Assembly (NCBI RefSeq): GCF_002115785.1
Contig: NZ_JFJY01000005.1
Location: forward strand, 248,001 to 312,000
Direction: 5' to 3'
Source of the DNA: Thalassospira sp. MCCC 1A03138
GTDB taxonomy: Bacteria > Pseudomonadota > Alphaproteobacteria > Rhodospirillales > Thalassospiraceae
DNA length: 64,000 bases
The notes beneath the pieces were generated by a model. That model was given only the letters and a program-made list of their open reading frames with translations, was not told the origin of the DNA and did not search any database. Positions within the stretch are counted from its first letter, which is position 1. Each line of letters opens with the position of its first letter. Made by a program: the position numbers and the translations under genes. This document shows positions 53,542-63,778 of this stretch, piece after piece.

Positions 53542-54279
53542 CTATTTCAATTCACCCAGTGTTACGACCATTTCCTGCTCGTTTTCGCGGCCTTCGCTGC
53601 CCGATACCCCGGCCCTGAAAACCAGAAGATCAATGCCGCCTTCTGCTTCCGACTTCACCTCTACGGTGAATTTGACGGTGACTTCGATCACTGAGCTGCT
53701 CAGATCACCGACAGTAGGATCATTGGCGATCCGAAAACTCGGCGGCAAAAATACTGCCCCTGCAAGACCATCGCCAACACCCAGCATGCTGCTGACAATT
53801 GCATCGGCAACCGGATGTTGTTCAAGCGCGGCAGTTACATCTTTGCGGGTTGCCGTTTGGCATATCTCGACTAAATCACCATCGGCAAGCCTTGCCGCAT
53901 CATCTGCCTGCAAGGTTATTTTGTAAATTCGGCTGGCAACGGTACTCCGTTCCCCCGAAAGATTTGCCGAAACCGGTACAAAGCTAAATGCCCCACCGGC
54001 TTCGCCACCGACGGTGGATGATTTGGCTGTCGCCAGTGTTACTTTTGCATTTAATGGCCTGCGTCCATGCCACGGCAAATCGTCCGCCTGACAGATATCT
54101 GCAATTCTTAAAATGTTTTCGGCAATCTGCAACGACACCCGCAATTCTTTAAGCACATCCGAAACAGCTTTCTGTTCCATTGTGTTTTTGACAACCGGAA
54201 CAGAAAGCTGGCCGATAGGGGCTCCCGCCGTACAACCAGAAAGAAAGGCGACCATCCCCAAGATCAAAATTTTCCTCAT
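53542..54279 (-). CDS. Lipoprotein of unknown function
   Basis: 245 residues from the ATG at 54279 (GAGGGGAAG upstream). The lipobox LSGC sits at residues 13-16, so the mature N-terminus is lipid-anchored Cys16. The rest (EQKAVSDVLKELRVSLQIAE, VASRIYKITLQADDAARLAD, SSSVIEVTVKFTVEVKSEAE) is mostly beta with one helical stretch and has no family I recognise. It converges on astB with 35 bases between and is divergent from the omega-aminotransferase. Confidence 0.72.
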   Translation of the reverse strand: MRKILILGMVAFLSGCTAGAPIGQLSVPVVKNTMEQKAVSDVLKELRVSLQIAENILRIADICQADDLPWHGRRPLNAKVTLATAKSSTVGGEAGGAFSFVPVSANLSGERSTVASRIYKITLQADDAARLADGDLVEICQTATRKDVTAALEQHPVADAIVSSMLGVGDGLAGAVFLPPSFRIANDPTVGDLSSSVIEVTVKFTVEVKSEAEGGIDLLVFRAGVSGSEGRENEQEMVVTLGELK

Positions 54280-54469
54280 CTTCCCCTCGCCAACCCTCAA
54301 CTCTTGATTGTTTTTATCATAAAATCAGATGGCGAAGACAAACCGTTTTCTGAAATCAGCATTCTTCACCGTCGGGAAGTGCTGCTTCGAAATTTAATAC
54401 CGGACCAACCGTGGCAGAATAACCGGAATAACAAGCTTCACGCCCCACACAAAGTCCGGGAGCCCCGCC

Positions 54470-55882
54470 ATGTCGACCCTCTATGATACCGAACATCTCA
54501 AAAGATCGGATGCGGCCAATATCCTGCATCCGGCATCCGTGGTTGCCGATGTGTCAAATAACGGCCCGGCCCGTATCTTTGTCGAGGGCAAGGGCGCGTT
54601 CATTACCGACACCGACGGCAACAGGATGCTGGACGGGGTTGGCGGACTTTGGTGCATGAATATCGGCTATGGCCGGACCGAGATCGGCGATGCGATGAAG
54701 GCCGCATCCGATCAGATGGGCTATTTTCATACCTTTGCCGGGGCATCCAACCCGGCCCAGATCGAACTGGCCGAAAAGCTGGTGGCAAAGATGCCAAGTC
54801 ACATAACAAAGGTCTTCTTTGGCAGTTCCGGGTCGGATGCCAACGACACATTGATGAAGATCGTCTGGTATTATAACGGGCTTCGCGGCAAGCCGGAAAA
54901 ACGCAAGATTATCGCCCGTAAGCAGGCCTATCACGGCACCACCATTGCCACCGCCAGCCTGACCGGGCTTGCATCCTTTCATCGCAATTTCGGCCTGCCG
55001 ATCCCTGAAGTCAAACACACCTCGCTTCCGCATTATTATCGCGAAGCCAAGCCGGGCGAGAGCGAGGAACAGTTTTCGGTCCGATTGGCAAACGAGCTTG
55101 AAGAGCTGATCATCGCCGAAGGCCCGGAAACGATCGGTGCCTTCATTGCCGAACCGATCATGGGGGCCGGTGGTGTCATCACCCCGCCAAAGGGCTATTT
55201 CAAAGCCGTTCAGGCGGTTCTGAAAAAGCACGATATCCTGTTCATCTGTGACGAGGTTGTTTGCGGTTATGGCCGCACCGGGCACTGGTTTGGCCATCAA
55301 CTTTATGACATTCGCCCCGATATGATCGCCACCGCCAAGGGCCTGACCAGCGGCTATTTCCCGATGTCAGCGGCCTTCATCAGCGATGATATCTGGAAAG
55401 TCCTGCGTGACGGATCGGCAACCCTTGGTGCATTTGCCCATGGCTTCACCTATTCCGGCCATCCGGTGGGATCGGCCGTCGCACTGGCGAACCTTGCGAT
55501 CATCGAAGGCGAAAATCTGGTCGCGAACTCGGCGGAAACCGGTGCTTACCTGCATGCGCGGCTTAACGACACCTTTGGCCATCATGCCCATATCGGCGAA
55601 GTGCGCGGTGTCGGCCTTCTGGGCGCCTTGCAACTGATGGCGGACCGGGACACAAAAACCGGGTTCGATCTGAAACACAAGATCGCCGCGCGCTGTGCGG
55701 CGGCCATCGGAAACCAAGGCGTGATTGTCCGCCCGCTTCCAACCGCCGACAGCCTCGCATTTTCCCCGCCGCTGACGATTAACCGGCGCGAAGCCGACCA
55801 GATGGTCGATGCCATCAAAAAGGGGATTGATCAGGTGATGGGCGAACTGAGTGCTGAGGAACGCAAGGGCATGGCCGCCTGA
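54470..55882 (+). CDS. Class III (omega) aminotransferase
   Basis: 470 residues, fold-I class III PLP enzyme. Blocks: [86 protein letters not shown]-lysine in [20 protein letters not shown], and [18 protein letters not shown] segment ([20 protein letters not shown]). The [11 protein letters not shown] start marks the putrescine/omega-amino-acid:pyruvate group. It could supply the transamination step for ornithine- or polyamine-type substrates beside the AST genes, as an AstC stand-in; that is inference. An Lrp regulator follows. Confidence 0.9.
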   Translation: MSTLYDTEHLKRSDAANILHPASVVADVSNNGPARIFVEGKGAFITDTDGNRMLDGVGGLWCMNIGYGRTEIGDAMKAASDQMGYFHTFAGASNPAQIELAEKLVAKMPSHITKVFFGSSGSDANDTLMKIVWYYNGLRGKPEKRKIIARKQAYHGTTIATASLTGLASFHRNFGLPIPEVKHTSLPHYYREAKPGESEEQFSVRLANELEELIIAEGPETIGAFIAEPIMGAGGVITPPKGYFKAVQAVLKKHDILFICDEVVCGYGRTGHWFGHQLYDIRPDMIATAKGLTSGYFPMSAAFISDDIWKVLRDGSATLGAFAHGFTYSGHPVGSAVALANLAIIEGENLVANSAETGAYLHARLNDTFGHHAHIGEVRGVGLLGALQLMADRDTKTGFDLKHKIAARCAAAIGNQGVIVRPLPTADSLAFSPPLTINRREADQMVDAIKKGIDQVMGELSAEERKGMAA

Positions 55883-55913
55883 TTCTCGTAACGCCCCAAA
55901 TCCTGCCCCACTT

Positions 55914-55947
55914 GCCCGACCGGAATACTGGTCGGGCCGTTTTTTTA
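55914..55947 (+). terminator. Rho-independent terminator of the omega-aminotransferase gene
   Basis: GCCCGACC pairs with GGTCGGGC around an 8-nt loop, followed by CG and TTTTTTT. Confidence 0.85.
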
Positions 55948-55984
55948 TGTGTAAGGTGGCGCAAACAAGATAACGGCGACCCCG

Positions 55985-56446
55985 ATGATCAAGATCGACG
56001 AGATCAACCTTAAAATCCTGCGCGCCCTTCAGGCCAACGCAAAGCTGACCAATCTGGCCCTTTCAAAGCTGGTGGGACTAAGCCCAAGCCCGTGTCTTGA
56101 CCGGGTCAAGAGGCTCGAAAAAGAAGCGGTCGTGAAGCGCTATCGCGCGGTACTTGATATCGAAAAAATCTGCCCGCATGTCCGGGTCTTTGCCGAGGTC
56201 ACCTTAACCGGCAAGACCGCTGCCGATTACAAACGCTTTGCCGATGCGGCCAAAACCATCCCCGAAGTCGTTGCCGCCTACCGGATTTCAGGACCATATG
56301 ATTATATGCTGTGCCTCGTTTGTCGCGATGTGCAGCATTACCATTCCCTGTCCGAAGACATGATCCACGGCAATCTTGGCATTACCAAATTCATCGGCCA
56401 TGTCGCTTTGGCCCAGACGAAGGCATTCAAAGGCTATCCGGTTTGA
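55985..56446 (+). CDS. Lrp/AsnC-family transcriptional regulator
   Basis: 153 residues. HTH: LQANAKLTNLALSKLVGLSP, SPCLDRVKRLEKEAVVKRYR; RAM domain: FAEVTLTGKTAADYKRFADA, VVAAYRISGPYDYMLCLVCR, KAFKGYPV. It is clearly paralogous to the protein at 36720 (same SPSPCL and GPFDY/GPYDY blocks). It follows the omega-aminotransferase and its terminator, so it has its own promoter, and may regulate that gene or the AST genes in response to an amino acid. Confidence 0.88.
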   Translation: MIKIDEINLKILRALQANAKLTNLALSKLVGLSPSPCLDRVKRLEKEAVVKRYRAVLDIEKICPHVRVFAEVTLTGKTAADYKRFADAAKTIPEVVAAYRISGPYDYMLCLVCRDVQHYHSLSEDMIHGNLGITKFIGHVALAQTKAFKGYPV

Positions 56447-56486
56447 CGTCCAGGCTTCATAGACCACAAAGAAAACACCCAAAGAA

Positions 56487-56514
56487 CATATTTCCTTTGT
56501 ACTAGAAAATATGT
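56487..56514. promoter_or_regulatory. ACATATTT-N12-AAATATGT dyad upstream of cysD
   Basis: Perfect 8-bp arms with a 12-base spacer, about 130 bases before cysD in an AT-rich promoter region. Candidate regulator site; protein unknown. Confidence 0.35.
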
Positions 56515-56604
56515 GGTTATCTTTTTTGTGTGATTTGGATAGATCGCGCTTGCATCAAAGCCGTTTCCATATTACCCATCAAAGCAACGTGAAATACATT
56601 TATA

Positions 56605-56621
56605 AACACAAATTTTGTGTT
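56605..56621. promoter_or_regulatory. AACACAAA-T-TTTGTGTT palindrome upstream of cysD
   Basis: Perfect 8-bp arms with one central base, ending 21 bases before the cysD start, where it could act as an operator or 5'-UTR hairpin. With the dyad at 56487 it suggests regulated sulfate activation. Confidence 0.4.
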
Positions 56622-56642
56622 GATTGATCGGCAGGAACGAGA

Positions 56643-57548
56643 ATGCAGCCTAATCTGACCCATCTCCGCCAGCTTGAGGCCGAGAGTATTCACATTATCC
56701 GCGAAGTTGCGGCATCGTTCGAACGGCCGGTGATGCTTTATTCCATCGGCAAGGATTCGTCGGTTTTGCTGCATCTGGCGCGCAAGGCATTTTACCCGGC
56801 CCCGCCGCCCTTTCCGCTCATGCATGTCGATACCACATGGAAATTCCGCGAAATGATCGAATTTCGCGACAAGGTGGCGGCGGAATATGGCTTTGAGCTG
56901 ATTGTTCACATCAATCAGGAAGGTGTGGAACAGGGCATTGGCCCGTTCACCCACGGATCAAGCCTGCATACTGACGTCATGAAAACCCAATCGCTGAAAC
57001 AGGCGCTGAACAAATACAAGTTCGATGCAGCCTTTGGCGGTGCGCGCCGGGATGAGGAAAAGGCACGCGCGAAAGAACGCGTATTTTCGTTCCGCACCGA
57101 AACCCATCGCTGGGATCCGAAAAACCAGCGCCCGGAACTTTGGGATATATACAACGCACGGATCAACAAGGGCGAAAGCATTCGCGCCTTCCCGATCTCG
57201 AACTGGACCGAGCTTGATATCTGGCAATATATCTATCTCGAACAGATCCCGATTGTGCCGCTGTATTATTCGGCCAAACGCCCGGTTGTTGAACGTGACG
57301 GCATGCTGATCATGGTTGATGACGACCGCATGCCGCTTAATCCGGGTGAAAAACCGGAAATGAAATCGGTGCGTTTCAGAACGCTTGGCTGCTATCCGTT
57401 GACCGGTGCGGTTGAGTCCGAAGCCGCCACCCTGCCCGACATTATCCAGGAAATGCTGCTGACCCGCTCAAGCGAGCGTCAGGGGCGCATGATCGACCAT
57501 GATCAGGCCGGTTCAATGGAAAAGAAAAAGCAGGAAGGCTACTTCTGA
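56643..57548 (+). CDS. cysD: Sulfate adenylyltransferase subunit 2
   Basis: 301 residues, small subunit of ATP sulfurylase: sulfate plus ATP to adenosine phosphosulfate. PP-loop [80 protein letters not shown] and the C-terminal [20 protein letters not shown] are all characteristic. The stop overlaps the cysNC start, so the two subunits are coupled. Confidence 0.97.
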   Translation: MQPNLTHLRQLEAESIHIIREVAASFERPVMLYSIGKDSSVLLHLARKAFYPAPPPFPLMHVDTTWKFREMIEFRDKVAAEYGFELIVHINQEGVEQGIGPFTHGSSLHTDVMKTQSLKQALNKYKFDAAFGGARRDEEKARAKERVFSFRTETHRWDPKNQRPELWDIYNARINKGESIRAFPISNWTELDIWQYIYLEQIPIVPLYYSAKRPVVERDGMLIMVDDDRMPLNPGEKPEMKSVRFRTLGCYPLTGAVESEAATLPDIIQEMLLTRSSERQGRMIDHDQAGSMEKKKQEGYF

Positions 57549-59467
57549 TGGCACACAAATCCGATCTGATTGCCGATGACATTCTCGGCTACCTGAAAGC
57601 TCAGGAAGAAAAAAGCCTGCTGCGTTTCATCACGTGTGGCAGCGTTGATGATGGCAAATCGACCCTGATTGGCCGTCTGCTTTGGGATTCCAAACTGATT
57701 TTCGAAGACCAGTTGGCCGCCCTTGAATCTGACAGCCGCAAGGTCGGCACCCAGAATGGCGAAATTGATTTCGCCCTGCTGCTTGACGGGCTTCAGGCCG
57801 AACGCGAACAGGGCATCACGATTGATGTCGCCTACCGGTTCTTTTCGACCGACAAACGCAAATTCATTGTCGCAGATACCCCCGGCCATGAACAATATAC
57901 TCGTAACATGGCAACCGGTGCCTCGACCGCCGATGTCGCTGTGATCCTGATTGATGCCCGCAAAGGCATCCTGACACAGACACGCCGCCACAGCTTCATC
58001 ACGTCGTTGCTGGGGATCAAGCATGTGGTTCTGGCGGTAAACAAGATGGACCTGATCAGCTATGATCAGGCCAAGTTCGACACCATTGTTGCGGACTATA
58101 AAGAATTCGTCAAAGACCTTGGCTATAGCTCGATCACGCCAATCCCGTTATCGGCCCTTCGCGGCGATAACATGATCGAAGCCAGCCCGAATACCCCCTG
58201 GTACGAAGGCCCGACGCTGCTCGCACATCTTGAAACCGTTCAGGTCGAACAGGATGCAATTGAAAAGCCGTTCCGCCTTCCGGTCCAGTGGGTCAACCGC
58301 CCGAACCTTGATTTCCGTGGCTTTTCCGGCACCATCGCGTCGGGCATGATCAAGCCGGGCGATCCGATTGCCGTCACCGCATCGGGTCAGACCAGCAAGG
58401 TCAAGGAAATCGTCACCTTTGATGGCAACCTTGATCAGGCCTTTGCCGGTCAGGCGGTCACCCTGACGCTTGAAGATGAAATCGACATTTCGCGCGGCGA
58501 TGTTCTGGCGCGACCGGATGAACGCCCGGAATTTGCCGATCAGTTCGAAGCCCGTATCATCTGGATGCACGAAGATCATCTTCTGCCCGGCCGCCCCTAT
58601 ATCATCAAGATGGGCGCGCAGGTCACCAACGCGCAGATTAGCGACCTGAAATACAAGGTCAATGTCAACACGCTGGAACATATTGCAGGCAAGACGCTGG
58701 AACTGAACGAAGTCGGCATTGCCAATATCGCAACCGACAAGGCACTGGCCTTTGATCCCTATGATGACAACCGCCATTCGGGCCGGTTCATCATCATCGA
58801 CCGTTATTCCAACGCCACCGTTGGTGCGGGCATGGTCAACCATTCGCTTCGCCGTGCGACCAACGTCAAATGGCAGGAAATGGACATCAACAAAAAGTCT
58901 CGTGCCTATCAGAAAGGTCAGCAATCGGCCGTTCTATGGTTCACGGGTCTTTCGGGTGCTGGTAAATCGACCATCGCCAACCTGGTCGAGAAAAAGCTGC
59001 ATGCCATGGGCAAGCACACTTACACCCTTGATGGCGACAATGTCCGTCATGGATTGAACAAGGACCTTGGCTTTACCGATGCCGACCGGGTGGAAAACAT
59101 CCGCCGCGTCGGTGAAACCGCCAAGCTGTTTGTCGATGCCGGGATCATCACGCTGGTATCCTTCATCTCGCCGTTCAAAAGCGAACGCCAGTTTGCGCGT
59201 AGCCTTGTCGAAGATGGCGAGTTCATCGAAGTCTTTATCGACACCCCGATTGAAATCTGCGAACAGCGCGACGTGAAAGGCCTTTATAAAAAGGCCCGCG
59301 AAGGCAAGATCGCCAACTTCACCGGGATCGACAGCCCGTATGAAGCGCCAGAAAACGCTGAGATCACGGTCAACACATCCGATCAAACCGCCGAACAGGC
59401 CGCCGAGATCATCGTTGCCAAGCTCGAAGAATTCGGTGTTCTGGGTGCGTGGTATCCTGAAATCTAA
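57548..59467 (+). CDS. cysNC: Bifunctional sulfate adenylyltransferase large subunit / APS kinase
   Basis: 639 residues, fusion of CysN and CysC. Residues about 25-440: translation-factor GTPase with [47 protein letters not shown] and two beta-barrel domains. Residues about 445-639: APS kinase with P-loop [40 protein letters not shown] and [20 protein letters not shown]. It drives APS formation with GTP and then makes PAPS. The fusion is common in alphaproteobacteria (NodQ-like). A terminator follows at 59505. Confidence 0.97.
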   Translation: MAHKSDLIADDILGYLKAQEEKSLLRFITCGSVDDGKSTLIGRLLWDSKLIFEDQLAALESDSRKVGTQNGEIDFALLLDGLQAEREQGITIDVAYRFFSTDKRKFIVADTPGHEQYTRNMATGASTADVAVILIDARKGILTQTRRHSFITSLLGIKHVVLAVNKMDLISYDQAKFDTIVADYKEFVKDLGYSSITPIPLSALRGDNMIEASPNTPWYEGPTLLAHLETVQVEQDAIEKPFRLPVQWVNRPNLDFRGFSGTIASGMIKPGDPIAVTASGQTSKVKEIVTFDGNLDQAFAGQAVTLTLEDEIDISRGDVLARPDERPEFADQFEARIIWMHEDHLLPGRPYIIKMGAQVTNAQISDLKYKVNVNTLEHIAGKTLELNEVGIANIATDKALAFDPYDDNRHSGRFIIIDRYSNATVGAGMVNHSLRRATNVKWQEMDINKKSRAYQKGQQSAVLWFTGLSGAGKSTIANLVEKKLHAMGKHTYTLDGDNVRHGLNKDLGFTDADRVENIRRVGETAKLFVDAGIITLVSFISPFKSERQFARSLVEDGEFIEVFIDTPIEICEQRDVKGLYKKAREGKIANFTGIDSPYEAPENAEITVNTSDQTAEQAAEIIVAKLEEFGVLGAWYPEI

Positions 59468-59504
59468 GAATACCGGCAACCTCGATACGAACGAAACGGC
59501 ATCA

Positions 59505-59536
59505 AAGCCCCGGCCTTCGCGCCGGGGCTTTTGTTT
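59505..59536 (+). terminator. Rho-independent terminator of cysDNC
   Basis: AAGCCCCGGC pairs with GCCGGGGCTT around loop CTTCGC, followed by TTGTTT. Confidence 0.85.
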
Positions 59537-59553
59537 GCCTTTCATTCGTCAAA

Positions 59554-59577
59554 TTCAAATTATAATGTTCATTTGAA
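59554..59577. promoter_or_regulatory. TTCAAAT-N10-ATTTGAA dyad upstream of the second Na/Pi-like gene
   Basis: Perfect 7-bp arms with a 10-base spacer in the 177-base AT-rich gap between the cysNC terminator and the transporter. Candidate operator. No gene in this gap. Confidence 0.35.
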
Positions 59578-59713
59578 AATGTGATATGATCGAATGAATG
59601 ACGCAGTTCGTTGCCTTATACACATTGAATAATGCAGGCACCGTGATCACGTGAATATCAAAGGCCCGCTCATTGAGCTCGCATCATAAGAAGACCGGAA
59701 CAACGAGGCGCCC

Positions 59714-61378
59714 ATGGAAATTTCCCTGAAGCTGTTTGAGATTGCGGGCATGATTGCCCTTCTTCTATGGGGTCTTCACATGGTGCAAACCGGTATTCAG
59801 CGCGCCTATGGGCCAGAGCTCCGCAGATTTCTGTCATTCGCACTGGGCAACCGGTTCAAGGCATTTTTCGCCGGGATCGGCGTAACCGCAATTCTTCAAA
59901 GCAGCACGGCCACCGGCCTGATGGCGACCGCCTTTACCGCCGAAAGATTGATCAGCCTTGTTACCGCCCTTGCGATCATGCTGGGCGCGAATGTCGGCAC
60001 CACACTGATTGTTCAGGTCCTGTCCTTTGACATCACACAGATCGCCCCGGTCTTTATCCTGATCGGGGTTCTGATGTTCCGGCGTGGTGGCGTCACCCGC
60101 ACACGTGACCTTGGCCGGGTGGTGATCGGGCTTGGCATGATGCTGCTATCCCTTCATCTGGTGCATGGTGCGGTTGCCCCCTATGCCGATGCACCGGGAT
60201 TGCGTACCGTCCTGACCGCAATTACTGTCGCCCCGGTTTTGAATGTCCTGCTGGCCGCGGCCCTGACATGGCTAGCCCATTCCAGCGTTGCGATTGTGTT
60301 GCTGATCATGTCCTTTGCCTCGGCCGGGATTATTCCGCTTGAAGCCGCCTTTGCATTGGTGCTCGGTGCCAATCTGGGAACCGCGATCAATCCGTGGCTT
60401 GAAGGCGGCAATAACAGCGACCCGGCGTCAAAACGCCTGCCGCTTGGCAATCTTTTGAACCGAATGGCGGGTTGCGTTCTCGCACTGGCGGCTCTGGAAC
60501 CTGCGACAAACCATATTGCCCGGATCATCCCTGATCCGGCACAGGCTGTTGCGGCATTTCACCTTGTTTTCAACCTGTGCCTTGCGGTTCTGATGCTGCC
60601 GACCTTGCCGCTTCTTGCCCGGCTTTTATGCCGCTGGCTGCCGACACGCAATGATGGCAGCGATCCGGCAAAGCCGGTTTATCTTGATGATGATGCCAAG
60701 GCGTCACCGCCCATCGCAATGGCGGTTGCCGCCCGCGAAGCCCTTCGCATGGCCGATACATTGCAGCAAATGCTGGCCGGGGTTGAAGATGCGCTTGAAA
60801 ACGGGGATCGCAAACGCGCCGCCCAGACACGGCGCATGGACGATATCCTTGATCACCTCAATACCGCGATCAAAGAATACCTGACGTCACTGGATGTCCG
60901 GACATTCGATGACCGGGATCGCCGCAGGATGCGTGAAATCCTGACCTTTGCAACCAACCTCGAACAGGCTGGCGATGTGATTGAACGCGATCTGGTCAAT
61001 CTGACCAGCAAACGGATCAAGCGCGGCCTGACCTTCTCGCCCGAAGGGCAGCGTGAATTGCTTGATATGCTTGAACGGCTTGAAAGCAATCTTCGGTCTG
61101 CAACGGCGGTTTTCATGAATGAGGACCCGCGTATGGCCCGCAAACTTGCCAGGGAAAAGGAAGCCTTCCGCGACCTTGAAGAACGCACGATTAACGCGCA
61201 TTTCCAACGCCTGCAGGCCGGGCGTCAGGACAGCACCGAAACCAGCACCCTGCATCTTGATATCGTCCGCGACCTTAAACGCATCAATGCGCATCTGGTT
61301 GCTGCCGCCGCCTATCCGGTATTGAAGGATCAGGGCGAACTTCTTACCAGCCGCCTCAAAATGCCCAAGCATGGCTGA
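59714..61378 (+). CDS. Na+/phosphate cotransporter-like membrane protein (second copy)
   Basis: 554 residues. LLLWGLHMVQTGIQRAYGPE at the start, QSSTATGLMATAFTAERLIS and HSSVAIVLLIMSFASAGIIP in the two repeats, GANVGTTLIVQVLSFDITQI and VLGANLGTAINPWLEGG, then a PhoU-like C-terminal helical domain (REILTFATNLEQAGDVIERD). The first repeat has the QSS motif, the second HSS. It is downstream of cysDNC with a terminator between. The adjacent sulfate-activation genes raise the possibility of a different anion as substrate. Confidence 0.86.
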   Translation: MEISLKLFEIAGMIALLLWGLHMVQTGIQRAYGPELRRFLSFALGNRFKAFFAGIGVTAILQSSTATGLMATAFTAERLISLVTALAIMLGANVGTTLIVQVLSFDITQIAPVFILIGVLMFRRGGVTRTRDLGRVVIGLGMMLLSLHLVHGAVAPYADAPGLRTVLTAITVAPVLNVLLAAALTWLAHSSVAIVLLIMSFASAGIIPLEAAFALVLGANLGTAINPWLEGGNNSDPASKRLPLGNLLNRMAGCVLALAALEPATNHIARIIPDPAQAVAAFHLVFNLCLAVLMLPTLPLLARLLCRWLPTRNDGSDPAKPVYLDDDAKASPPIAMAVAAREALRMADTLQQMLAGVEDALENGDRKRAAQTRRMDDILDHLNTAIKEYLTSLDVRTFDDRDRRRMREILTFATNLEQAGDVIERDLVNLTSKRIKRGLTFSPEGQRELLDMLERLESNLRSATAVFMNEDPRMARKLAREKEAFRDLEERTINAHFQRLQAGRQDSTETSTLHLDIVRDLKRINAHLVAAAAYPVLKDQGELLTSRLKMPKHG

Positions 61379-61483
61379 TGCTCTTTCCTTTCATGCCAAT
61401 GGCTTGACGGGTATTGCGCACAGCATCTGACATTTCCCGGATCAATGATGCTTGACTCCTGTTCCATCCTGACCACATAAAAA

Positions 61484-61498
61484 GAACAAATCAGGAAC
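61484..61498. promoter_or_regulatory. LexA (SOS) box GAAC-N7-GAAC upstream of imuA
   Basis: GAAC (61484-61487), AAATCAG, GAAC (61495-61498), an exact match to the alphaproteobacterial LexA consensus (reverse complement GTTC-N7-GTTC). It ends eight bases before the imuA ATG and overlaps its ribosome-binding AGGA. Confidence 0.88.
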
Positions 61499-61505
61499 TC
61501 ACATC

Positions 61506-62261
61506 ATGTCGGACAGACGTCTTCATCTTGCCCGTGCCGCGTTGCAACGGGCCGAAAAACAGTGGAAAGGACAGGTCACCTGTCTGCCCGGCGGTGCGGA
61601 CAGGGTTATTCGCCGTGCCTTTGGCGGGGTCGATCTTGCACATCATATCAGCATAGGCGGAATTGCCCCGGTTGGCCTGCATGAAATCATCTGCGGCCAT
61701 GATGATACCGGCGCATCGGTTCTGGCATGGTATCTGGCGCGGCTTTCCAACGGGGATCAAACAGGCAAAAGCCTGTTCTGGATCCGGCAAAGGCGCGCGA
61801 TTGATCAGGGCGGGCTTTATCCGCTTGCGCTACCAGCGACGGACATGCCGGTCATGATGGTGGTTGATCAGCAGGCCATCGCCCTTTGGACCTGCGAGGA
61901 AGCGGCAAAATCCGGACAGATCGCCAGCATCATAGCCGAAACCACGGATTATGACCTGACCGCGGCACGCCGCCTGCAACTGGCCTGCGAAGCCGGGCAC
62001 ACCCGCCTGATTGCGATCCGGCATATGCGGTCCGATGGCAAAACCATCGCATCCAGTGCGCATACACGCTGGCGGATAACACCGGATGCACCGGCACATT
62101 CAACAACAGGCAACCGACACATACTCAGCCTGATCGGGGGACGCGGGGTTCGACCGGGCAGCTGGAGAATGCAAATTGATGCAACAACGTTTTCTTTATC
62201 TGTGGCTGACGCATTGGAAAACAGACTGCCACCGGATCGATATGCCGAAAACCGGGGATGA
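61506..62261 (+). CDS. imuA: ImuA, SOS mutagenesis accessory protein
   Basis: 251 residues. RecA-like fold without a clean Walker A: GGVDLAHHISIGGIAPVGLH EIICGHDDTG, then LFWIRQRRAIDQGGLYPLAL, VDQQAIALWTCEEAAKSGQI, LACEAGHTRLIAIRHMRSDG and the typical end [20 protein letters not shown]. Placed before imuB and dnaE2 with a LexA box, the standard ImuA-ImuB-DnaE2 damage-tolerance cassette. It overlaps imuB by 83 bases, so translation is coupled. Confidence 0.93.
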   Translation: MSDRRLHLARAALQRAEKQWKGQVTCLPGGADRVIRRAFGGVDLAHHISIGGIAPVGLHEIICGHDDTGASVLAWYLARLSNGDQTGKSLFWIRQRRAIDQGGLYPLALPATDMPVMMVVDQQAIALWTCEEAAKSGQIASIIAETTDYDLTAARRLQLACEAGHTRLIAIRHMRSDGKTIASSAHTRWRITPDAPAHSTTGNRHILSLIGGRGVRPGSWRMQIDATTFSLSVADALENRLPPDRYAENRG

Positions 62262-63777
62262 CAGCCCCAAACCGGAACCGATCGTGATAACACGCGCCGA
62301 TCACAAGGGCGTTCTTGTCTGCGGCAGTGACAAGGCAGCACAATCACGCGGACTTGCACCGGGCATGCGCCTTGCCGAAGCACGCAGCATATACCCGGCT
62401 TTGCGCGACCTTCCCGAACAGCCCGATCTTTATGAACGCCATCTGGCCCGCTTGATCCGGGCGATGGACCGATACAGCCCGTGGGTTGCCCGCGACCGGT
62501 TCCTGCAGGAAGCAGGTCAGGACGGCCCCATGGATGGGGGCGATGCCGGATTGTGGCTTGAAATTACCGGCGGCAGTCATCTTTTTGGCGGGGAAAGCGC
62601 CCTTCTGGAATTGGTTCTGCGCGATGGGAAATCACGCGGTTATGCCTGCCGGGCAGCCATTGCCGATACGGCAGGTGCGGCATGGGGTGCGGCACGATGC
62701 CACCCTGCCCCGGCTGAACAACGGATTTTAAGCCTGCCGCGCGACCACGATATTGCCGCCGGTTTTCCGATATCCGCACTGCGTCTGCCCGAACAGACAC
62801 GGGTCACCCTGTTTCGGCTGGGGCTGAAACATCTGGGCGACATCACCCCGATGCCGCGCGCCAATATCACCACACGTCTGGGGCCGGAAGTTTTGCAACG
62901 GCTGGACCAGTTTTATGGTCGCCTGCCCGAACATCTGAATTTCAATCTGCCAGATCGGCCATGGCTGATCCGACGCAGCTTTGGCGAACCGCTGGGCGAT
63001 GCGGCCAATCTGGCAATTGCCGTTGAAAGCATGATCACGGAACTATGTGATAATCTGGCGCAGGAAAATCTTGGCCTGCGTCGGATCATCCTGCGCTGTG
63101 TGCGGGTTGATGGGCATACCCATACCATCACACTTGGCACAGGAAGCCCGTGCCAGTCCGCCCCGCATGTCTTGCGGTTGCTGTCTGAAAAAATGCCCGG
63201 TGTCGATACCGGTTTTGGCATCGAACAGGTGATTGTCTATGCCCCGTGGGTCGAACATGTGGCCTTTCGCCAGTCGCGCCTTGATCAGCAACAGGAAGAA
63301 ACCACCGACCAGATTGCCCTTGCCCAGTTGATCGACCGGATTTCACATCATCTGGGTCCGCGTGACATGCTGTTTCACCCCGGCCACCACGCAAGCCATT
63401 TGCCTGAGCGGGCTTCTGTGCGGCAGGCCGTTAACGCCCGGACATATCCAGCCAGACGCACCGACATGACATTACCCAAACGCCCAGTGCGCCTGATCGA
63501 CCCACCCGAACCGGCCGAAATCCTTGCGCGCGACACCAATGGCACGCCAAGCCGCCTGCGCTGGCGCAAAATGGCGGTCGATATCATCCATGCCGAGGGA
63601 CCCGAACGGATTTGTCCGGAATGGTGGCAGTGCCTTGATCAGGATGAATATGCCCTATCCCCCAAAACGCGGGATTATTTCCGCATCCGTGATCAGGCAG
63701 GCCGGTTGTTATGGGCCTTTCGCACCGGCACAACCGGGCAGGATATCTGGTCCATCCATGGATTATTCGGGAACTGA
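62179..63777 (+). CDS. imuB: ImuB, catalytically inactive Y-family polymerase-like protein
   Basis: 532 residues from the ATG at 62179 (GGAG upstream; the TTG at 62176 is less likely). Y-family polymerase fold with [16 protein letters not shown] at the start, [47 protein letters not shown] and a little-finger-like domain. The catalytic acidic residues of active Y-polymerases (DxD, SIDE) are missing: LYLWL and LWLEITG stand there. This is normal for ImuB, which bridges the beta-clamp and DnaE2. DnaE2 starts one base after the stop. Confidence 0.93.
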   Translation: MQQRFLYLWLTHWKTDCHRIDMPKTGDDSPKPEPIVITRADHKGVLVCGSDKAAQSRGLAPGMRLAEARSIYPALRDLPEQPDLYERHLARLIRAMDRYSPWVARDRFLQEAGQDGPMDGGDAGLWLEITGGSHLFGGESALLELVLRDGKSRGYACRAAIADTAGAAWGAARCHPAPAEQRILSLPRDHDIAAGFPISALRLPEQTRVTLFRLGLKHLGDITPMPRANITTRLGPEVLQRLDQFYGRLPEHLNFNLPDRPWLIRRSFGEPLGDAANLAIAVESMITELCDNLAQENLGLRRIILRCVRVDGHTHTITLGTGSPCQSAPHVLRLLSEKMPGVDTGFGIEQVIVYAPWVEHVAFRQSRLDQQQEETTDQIALAQLIDRISHHLGPRDMLFHPGHHASHLPERASVRQAVNARTYPARRTDMTLPKRPVRLIDPPEPAEILARDTNGTPSRLRWRKMAVDIIHAEGPERICPEWWQCLDQDEYALSPKTRDYFRIRDQAGRLLWAFRTGTTGQDIWSIHGLFGN

Positions 63778-63778
63778 C

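Noticed and set aside
54304-54486. 60-codon ORF before the omega-aminotransferase
   Set aside because: No ribosome site, no motif, overlaps the aminotransferase start region; probably just the promoter region.
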